A program made the position numbers and the translations under genes. The notes beneath the pieces are model-generated. The model was not told the DNA's origin. It ran no database searches and was given only the letters and a program-made list of their open reading frames with translations. Shown here in pieces: positions 59,317 to 64,000 of a stretch of DNA of 64,000 nt. The DNA comes from Streptomyces kaniharaensis (lineage in GTDB: Bacteria; Actinomycetota; Actinomycetes; Streptomycetales; Streptomycetaceae), in contig NZ_WBOF01000006.1 in the NCBI RefSeq assembly GCF_009569385.1, forward strand, positions 1 to 64,000. The letters run 5' to 3'. Numbering within the stretch: position 1 is the stretch's first letter; each line of letters begins with the position of its first letter.

Positions 59317-60446
59317 CCAAGCTCCCCGACTTCCGCCTGGAAACCTACTTCTCCCGCTGGGAGTTCACCGCCCGCCACCACCTCACCGCCTCCGACGCCG
59401 AGACCATGTCGATGGCCGAACTCCTCGCCCTCGCCGGCCCCGAGGACCGCGAGGCCTGGGACACCCTCACCCTCGGCTACACCGAGACCTTCGGCGACGC
59501 GGCGCTGCGCCGGGCCATCGCCGGCATGTACGAGCGGGTGGACGCCGACGACGTGCTCTGCTTCGGCGGCGCCCAGGAGGGGCTCAACCTGGCTATGCAG
59601 GTGCTCCTCGAACCGGGCGACCACGCCGTGGTGATCACCCCCAACTACCAGTCCGCGGAGACCATTCCGCTCTCCCTCTGCGAGGTCAGCGGCGTCGCCC
59701 TGGACGAGCGGCAGGACTGGGCGCTCGACGTCGACGCGGTGGCAGCGGCGCTGCGCCCGAACACCCGGGTCGTCTCGGTCAACTTCCCCAACAACCCCAC
59801 CGGCAAGGTGATCGACGCCGCCGACTTCGTCCGCCTCGCCGAACTCTGCGACGGGCGCGGCATCCGCCTCTTCTCCGACGAGGTCTACCGCGGTCTGGAG
59901 CGCGACCCGGCCTGCATCCTGCCGCAGGCCGCCGACCTCTCCGAGCGGGCGCTCTCGCTCAACGTCACCTCCAAGTCGCTCGGCCTGCCGGGCTTGCGGA
60001 TCGGCTGGATCGCCTGCCGGGACCGGGAGTTGCGATCCCGCCTGGAGCGGGCCAAGCACTACACCACGATCTGCAACGCGGCGCCGAGCGAGATCCTGGC
60101 CCGGATCGCGATCACCGCCCGGGACCGGATTCTGGCGCGCAACCGCGGCATCATTGCCGAGAACATCCCCCGGTTCGACGCGTTCTTCGCCGAGTTCGCC
60201 GACCTCTTCGAGTGGCGCGCGCCCGACGGCGGCTGCGTCGCCTACCCGCGCTACCTCGGGGCGGACGGCGTCGAGGAGTTCTGCACGGGGCTGGTCGAGC
60301 AGGCGGGCGTCCTGCTGCTGCCGGCGAGCATGTACCACTCCGACCTGACGCCGACGCCGGCCGACCGCTTCCGGATCGGCCTCGGCCGCCGCGACCCGGG
60401 CCCTGCCCTGGAGGCCTTCGCGGACTGGCTGAAGGCGCGGAAGTAG
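59313..60446 (+). CDS. Class-I/II PLP-dependent aminotransferase
   Basis: 377 residues. PLP-binding Lys221 in TSKSLGLPGLRIGW, with VNFPNNPTGKV, DEVYRGLE and a C-terminal RFRIGLGRRD (substrate-carboxylate Arg). Fold type I aminotransferase or C-S lyase-like. Coupled to the PAS-HTH regulator. The substrate cannot be told from sequence. Confidence 0.92.
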   Translation: MTKLPDFRLETYFSRWEFTARHHLTASDAETMSMAELLALAGPEDREAWDTLTLGYTETFGDAALRRAIAGMYERVDADDVLCFGGAQEGLNLAMQVLLEPGDHAVVITPNYQSAETIPLSLCEVSGVALDERQDWALDVDAVAAALRPNTRVVSVNFPNNPTGKVIDAADFVRLAELCDGRGIRLFSDEVYRGLERDPACILPQAADLSERALSLNVTSKSLGLPGLRIGWIACRDRELRSRLERAKHYTTICNAAPSEILARIAITARDRILARNRGIIAENIPRFDAFFAEFADLFEWRAPDGGCVAYPRYLGADGVEEFCTGLVEQAGVLLLPASMYHSDLTPTPADRFRIGLGRRDPGPALEAFADWLKARK

Positions 60447-60450
60447 CAGC

Positions 60451-60486
60451 GGGCCGGCGGCCGGGAATGGTCCCGGCGGCCGGCCC
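60451..60486. terminator. Bidirectional terminator after the aminotransferase
   Basis: 16-bp arms (60451-60466, 60471-60486) with two internal mismatches and a 4-nt loop. A second palindrome (60491-60514, arms GAGTCGCCG/CGGCGACTC) overlaps the end of the convergent gene. Confidence 0.75.
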
Positions 60487-60512
60487 CTGGGAGTCGCCGG
60501 GGTGGCGGCGAC

Positions 60513-60920
60513 TCAGAACGGGTGCGTACAGGTGGTGACCTGCTTGACCGCGTCCAGCGCCGGGCCGGCGGTGGCGCAGACCAGCTTCAGGTCGTTGGTG
60601 ACGACGCGCTGGGTGACCGCCCTGGCGGAGCCGAACTTCACGGTGGTCGCCGAGGAGACCGTCTCCCACGGACTGCCCCACGCCTTCTGCGTCTTGACCT
60701 CGACCCGGACGAGCGTCAACTGGTTGGGGGCGGCGGAGACCTGGGCGACACCGGCGACACCGCTGGTGTTCGTCTCCTGCCAGACGCACGGCTGGTTGAG
60801 GACGGTGGCGCAGGCCACCGGGCTGTTCTCGGTCGTCACCGAAGCCGCCGTGGCCGGCCCGGCCGTCACCGCCGCTATCCCTGCCATCGTGACCATCACA
60901 GCTGCGATCCGAGCGCGCAT
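60513..60920 (-). CDS. Small secreted protein, unknown function
   Basis: 135 residues. A signal peptide (RIAAVMVTMAGIAAVTAG, cleavage near ATA) is followed by a short domain with four cysteines (ACATVLNQPCVW, LVCATAG, TTCTHPF) that could pair as two disulphides. GGAGG lies 7 nt before the ATG at 60920; the open frame continues to 61016 but that part looks non-coding. Similar small exported proteins are common in streptomycetes. Confidence 0.75.
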   Translation of the reverse strand: MRARIAAVMVTMAGIAAVTAGPATAASVTTENSPVACATVLNQPCVWQETNTSGVAGVAQVSAAPNQLTLVRVEVKTQKAWGSPWETVSSATTVKFGSARAVTQRVVTNDLKLVCATAGPALDAVKQVTTCTHPF

Positions 60921-61264
60921 GATTTCAACCTCCTTGGAAACAAAGGGGATCTCACTGGGTGAGACGAGTCTTGCACGGATCGTGGCCATGTCGTATGTGT
61001 GTTGCGTCACACTCATGGTGACGGTTCAACTACATGCAGCAATATCGTGGCCGAACGTTCAGCGCGTGGACAGGCTCCCGTGGCGACGGTCTGCCAGAGG
61101 GGTGCCGCTCCGTCAGGGAGTGGCGGTCCGTCGGAGAGGCGGCGGTCCGTCGGAGAGGAGTCAACGGGCCGGCGGCAGCGCCCCGGAGTCACTCGTCCGG
61201 GTGGCAAGCCGCCGCCCGGACCGATCGGACGGATACCATCGACCCGACCCACGGAGGTGGCGGC
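60921..61264. other. Gap with tandem repeats upstream of the FHA gene
   Basis: 344 bp. An 18-bp sequence (GGCGGTCCGTCGGAGAGG) is repeated exactly at 61122 and 61141, and a degenerate copy starts near 61104, giving a 18-19-bp period about 105-160 bp before the next start. No RNA gene was recognised. Confidence 0.6.
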
Positions 61265-62026
61265 GTGGACACGGTCATCGTGCAACTTCCCGACCAGAAG
61301 GCCGAGATGAGGCCCGGCGGCAGGCCCGGACTGCTGCGGATGGGCCCGGGCGAGACGGCGGTGTTCGGGCGCGGCGAACCCGGCCGGGCCGTGGCCGTCC
61401 CGCTGTCCGACCAGGGCGTCTCCCGGCGCGCGGGCGAGATCACCGCCGCCGAGGACTACTGGCGGCTGTCCAACTTCTCCGCCACCGCCACCTACGTGGT
61501 GGAGAACCTGGAGGGCGCGGGCGAACACGTCAAGGTGGCGCCCGGGCGGCTCGGCGCGCCCGTGCCGTTCGAGTTCTCCCGGGTGCTGCTGCCCGCCCTC
61601 GGCGAGCCCGCCTCGTTCAAGGTCTTCGCCCCGCAACACGCCTACCTGGAAGGCGAGTCGGCCGGCGCCGAGGGCGAACGCACCGTCAGCCCGTTCGCCC
61701 TCGACCCGACCGCCAAGTACTTCCTCGTGCTGCTCGCCCTCTGCGAACCCCGGCTGCGCTCCCCGTCCGCCGCCACCGTGCCCGGCGCGACCGACGTGGT
61801 GGCGCGGCTGCGCGCCCTGCCGTCCTGCCGCGGGCTGACCCGCTCGGCGGTCAACTACCACATCGACTACCTGGTGTTCACCAAACTGCGGCTGCGCGAG
61901 CCCTTCGACGATGACCGCTGCGGCGGCAAGCGCGAGGAACTCGCTGCCCTGGCACTCAAGTTCGACCTCGTCCGGGAGGAGCACCTGGCCCTGCTCCCGC
62001 CCCGGCCGCCGGCCGCCCGGCCGTGA
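61265..62026 (+). CDS. Putative FHA-like/regulatory protein coupled to a Ser/Thr kinase
   Basis: 253 residues, GTG start with GGAGG 7 nt upstream. N-terminal half has an FHA-like beta pattern (RPGLLRMGPGETAVFGRG, then VSRRAGEITAAEDYWRLSNFS), including the Gly-Arg and Ser-Arg residues of FHA phosphothreonine binding; the C-terminal half is a helical, winged-HTH-like region. The stop overlaps the kinase start (GTGA), so it may be the kinase's phospho-dependent partner. FHA assignment is moderately sure. Confidence 0.75.
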   Translation: MDTVIVQLPDQKAEMRPGGRPGLLRMGPGETAVFGRGEPGRAVAVPLSDQGVSRRAGEITAAEDYWRLSNFSATATYVVENLEGAGEHVKVAPGRLGAPVPFEFSRVLLPALGEPASFKVFAPQHAYLEGESAGAEGERTVSPFALDPTAKYFLVLLALCEPRLRSPSAATVPGATDVVARLRALPSCRGLTRSAVNYHIDYLVFTKLRLREPFDDDRCGGKREELAALALKFDLVREEHLALLPPRPPAARP

Positions 62027-63501
62027 CCCGTGCCGCCCGGCCCGGCGACCGGGCGAGCGACCCGCCGGCCGGCTACCTGGTCGCCGGCTACCGCACCGGC
62101 GAACTCCTCGGCGCCGGCGCCTGGGGCAGCGTCTACGCAGCCCGCGGCCCCGACGGCACCCAGGCCGCCGTCAAGCTCCTCGGCCCCGCCCGGCTCAGCC
62201 CCGGCCAGCGCCGCACCATGGCCCAGATCGCCCACAGCGAGCTGCGCTTCAGCCGCCGCGCCGACCACCCCAACCTGATCCGCACCCTCGCGGTCGCCAC
62301 CGTCGACGACCCGGCCCACCCCGCACTCGACGGCGCCCTCGCCCTCGTCATGGAACGCGCCGCCCGCAGCCTCCAGGACCTCCTCGCCGCCGCCCGCCCC
62401 GGCGCACCCGTCCCCGGCGCGGAACGCATCCTCACCGAGGTCTGCGCGGGCCTGACCCACATGCACCGGGCCGGGTGGGTGCACGGCGACCTCAAACCCG
62501 CCAACGTCCTGCTGATGCCCGACGGCACCGCCAAACTCGCCGACTTCGGCCTCACCGCCGAACTCGAAGGCACCCACGCCTACGCCCCGCCGCTCGGCTC
62601 ACCCGACCACGTCCCGCCCGAGTGGTGGTCCGAACGCACCGGCGCGCGCGGCGTCGCCCTGCGCCCCAGTGCAGACGTCTGGGCCTTCGGGGTGCTCGCC
62701 CACCAGCTGCTCACCGGCGGCCTGCACCCGTTCCTCGGCGCCACCGCCCGGGCCCGCTCGCTCGCCGCCCAGGCGTACGCGCGGGGCGCGGCACCGCTGC
62801 GGCTGGACGCGGCGCTGCCCAGGCGGTGGCGGGCCGCCGTCACGGCCTGTCTGGCGGCCGACCGGGAGGAGCGGGCCCGGGGGGACCTCCGCGCGCTGGT
62901 GGCGGCGGCCACGGCCCGTCCGGCCGCCCCACGGCCGCGCCGGGCGGCTATCGCGGGCCTGGCGGCCTGCGCTGCCGCCGTCCTCGCCCTGACCGGCGCC
63001 CCCGAGCCGTTCATGCCCCGGCCGACCGGACGGGCCGTGCCGGGCACGATCCCGGCCGGCTCGGACGTCCCCGCCGCCTACCGCGGCATGATCGAGGACG
63101 CCGCCCGGCGCTGCCCCGAACCCGAGATCACCCCGGCGCTGCTGGCTGCCATGCTCAAGGCCGAGAGCGGCTTCGACCCGAGCGCCGCCCGGCCCGAGAC
63201 CGGCGAGTACGGCATCGCCATGTGGACGCCCGGCGTCTTCAACGCCTGGGCCAAGGCCGCAGCCCACCCCGGCCCCAAGGACTACATGGACCCGGGCGAC
63301 GCGATCGCCGCCATGGGCAACTACGTCTGCTGGCTCGACCAGCAGTTGAAGCACCGTGGCATGACCCGCGGCCTGCCCGCCCTCGTCGCCGCCGCCTACC
63401 GCACCAGCGACAAGACCGTGGCCGAGGAGGGCGGCGTCCCCGCGCGGGTCCGCCCGCACGTCGACCGGGTGCTCCGGTACCTCGCCGACTATGGCGGGTG
63501 A
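62023..63501 (+). CDS. Receptor Ser/Thr kinase with an extracellular lysozyme/transglycosylase-like domain
   Basis: 492 residues. Kinase domain (about 20-290): glycine loop LLGAGAWGSVYAA, ATP Lys in AAVKLLG, catalytic loop HGDLKPANVLL (Asp156), DFGLTAELEG. One transmembrane helix (307-325, IAGLAACAAAVLALTG). The extracellular part (about 345-492) has a lytic-transglycosylase-like core ITPALLAAMLKAESGFDPS with Glu381 in the position of the catalytic acid and SAARPETGEYGIAMW following. A peptidoglycan-binding or -cleaving ectodomain on a kinase could sense cell wall, analogous to PASTA kinases but of different fold. Confidence 0.9.
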   Translation: MTRAARPGDRASDPPAGYLVAGYRTGELLGAGAWGSVYAARGPDGTQAAVKLLGPARLSPGQRRTMAQIAHSELRFSRRADHPNLIRTLAVATVDDPAHPALDGALALVMERAARSLQDLLAAARPGAPVPGAERILTEVCAGLTHMHRAGWVHGDLKPANVLLMPDGTAKLADFGLTAELEGTHAYAPPLGSPDHVPPEWWSERTGARGVALRPSADVWAFGVLAHQLLTGGLHPFLGATARARSLAAQAYARGAAPLRLDAALPRRWRAAVTACLAADREERARGDLRALVAAATARPAAPRPRRAAIAGLAACAAAVLALTGAPEPFMPRPTGRAVPGTIPAGSDVPAAYRGMIEDAARRCPEPEITPALLAAMLKAESGFDPSAARPETGEYGIAMWTPGVFNAWAKAAAHPGPKDYMDPGDAIAAMGNYVCWLDQQLKHRGMTRGLPALVAAAYRTSDKTVAEEGGVPARVRPHVDRVLRYLADYGG

Positions 63502-63524
63502 ACGGGCGCGGCGACATGCAGGGA

Positions 63525-63565
63525 AGCCCCTGGCCCCGCCGGAAGGTCGGCGAGGGTCAGGGGCT
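63525..63565. terminator. Bidirectional terminator between the kinase and the LAxTG-protein gene
   Basis: 11-bp arms (63525-63535, 63555-63565) with one mismatch, between convergent genes. Confidence 0.7.
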
Positions 63566-63585
63566 CCGTGGTGCCCGCTAGCGGC

Positions 63586-64000
63586 TCAGGAGGAGCGGCG
63601 GGTGCGGCGGGCGTAGACCAGGCCGGCGCCGCCCAGCACCAGCACGGTGCCGACGCCGGCGACCAGCAGGGTGCCGTCGCTACCGGTGCTGGCCAGCTTC
63701 TTGCCGTCCGACGCGGGGGCGCCCTTGATCGGGGTGGGGACGCTGACCTTGGCGGGCATGATCAGCGGCTTGTCCGGGTTGACCGTGGTGCCGGCCGGCG
63801 GGGTCTGCACCGGGACGGTGGCGGTCGGCGTGCTCGACGGCGCCGGGCTGCTCGGGACGGCGGTCGGGGCCCCGGTGGCCGGGGTGGTGGGCACGGCGGT
63901 GGCGGACGCGGTCGCCGAAGGCGTGGCGGGCTGCGTCGGCGGGACCGGCGGCTTCGGGGCGGCGGTCGGCGTGTCCGACGGCTTGGCGGTCGGGGTGGCG
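63586..64000 (-). CDS. Surface protein C-terminus with LAxTG sortase signal (partial)
   Basis: The C-terminal 137 codons of a larger gene, entering from the right edge. A long Pro/Thr/Ala-rich linker is followed by a sorting signal: LASTG, a hydrophobic segment (LLVAGVGTVLVLGGAGLVY) and an Arg-rich tail (RRTRRSS). LAxTG is the motif of class-E sortases in actinobacteria. An exported, wall-anchored protein; the functional domain lies outside the window. Confidence 0.85.
   Translation of the reverse strand, partial: ATPTAKPSDTPTAAPKPPVPPTQPATPSATASATAVPTTPATGAPTAVPSSPAPSSTPTATVPVQTPPAGTTVNPDKPLIMPAKVSVPTPIKGAPASDGKKLASTGSDGTLLVAGVGTVLVLGGAGLVYARRTRRSS

Overview
This is high-GC DNA with short intergenic gaps, many GTG starts and ATGA/GTGA stop-start overlaps. 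Together with the gene families present (DUF5685, DUF4360, a LanKC relic, an FHA/Ser-Thr kinase pair, lutABC, nsrR/hmp, class-E-sortase-type LAxTG protein) it points to a streptomycete (Streptomyces, Kitasatospora or a close relative). No rRNA, tRNA, CRISPR array or intact transposase was seen. It looks like chromosome, with one patch of decayed accessory DNA at about 20.7-25.8 kb.

Layout. 0-1.5 kb: the start of a DEAD-box RNA helicase, a CspA-type cold-shock protein and a small SH3/Tudor-like protein. 1.5-13.5 kb: a potassium-homeostasis block with a KimA-like transporter, the Kdp ATPase (small membrane peptide-kdpF-A-B-C), the KdpD/KdpE two-component system and a tandem extracellular-sensor membrane protein. 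GTCAAG-type direct repeats with 11-bp phasing precede three of its transcription units and suggest one KdpE regulon. 13.9-15.5 kb: a CPA1 Na+/H+ antiporter. 16.1-20.7 kb: a three-gene molybdenum-hydroxylase operon (FAD subunit, fused 2Fe-2S/Mo subunit, and an ABM-domain membrane protein). 20.8-21.75 kb: the relic of a class III/IV lanthipeptide locus, in which a 294-bp piece of the synthetase gene is inverted in place. Re-inverting it on paper restores the reading frame at both joints. 22-25.8 kb: a DUF4360 secreted protein, an aldo/keto reductase, a small membrane protein and two decayed MFS transporters. 25.8-28.9 kb: an M64 metallopeptidase and an ECF42-type sigma factor with its YCII partner.

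29-33 kb looks like a metal-handling island: an MFS pump with a His-rich tail, an ArsR repressor with a matching operator in front of both, a YraQ-type permease behind a CsoR-like palindrome, and a His-rich exported protein. 33-44.3 kb carries a DUF4389 protein, an MBL hydrolase, a serine hydrolase, a secreted PLD and phosphoesterase pair, divergent MFS/MarR genes, a Cys/His-containing protein, a beta-propeller lipoprotein and a GDPD-UMF1 operon. 44.4-49.3 kb has divergent DUF1348/TetR genes around a perfect palindrome, a DUF5685 protein with an extraordinary Cys/Asp tail, and an XRE-cupin/MFS operon. 49.3-60.5 kb holds small hydrolases, DUF2252, DUF2809, DDAH, the lutABC lactate-oxidation operon, flavohaemoglobin plus NsrR with matching operators, and a PAS-HTH/aminotransferase operon. 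60.5-64 kb ends with a small secreted protein, an FHA protein coupled to a Ser/Thr kinase fused to an extracellular lysozyme-like domain, and the C-terminus of a sortase substrate.

The observations most worth following are the inverted lanthipeptide synthetase with its coupled precursor-like ORF, the shared direct repeats of the potassium block, the unusual third gene of the molybdenum-hydroxylase operon, and the paired operators for NsrR and ArsR.
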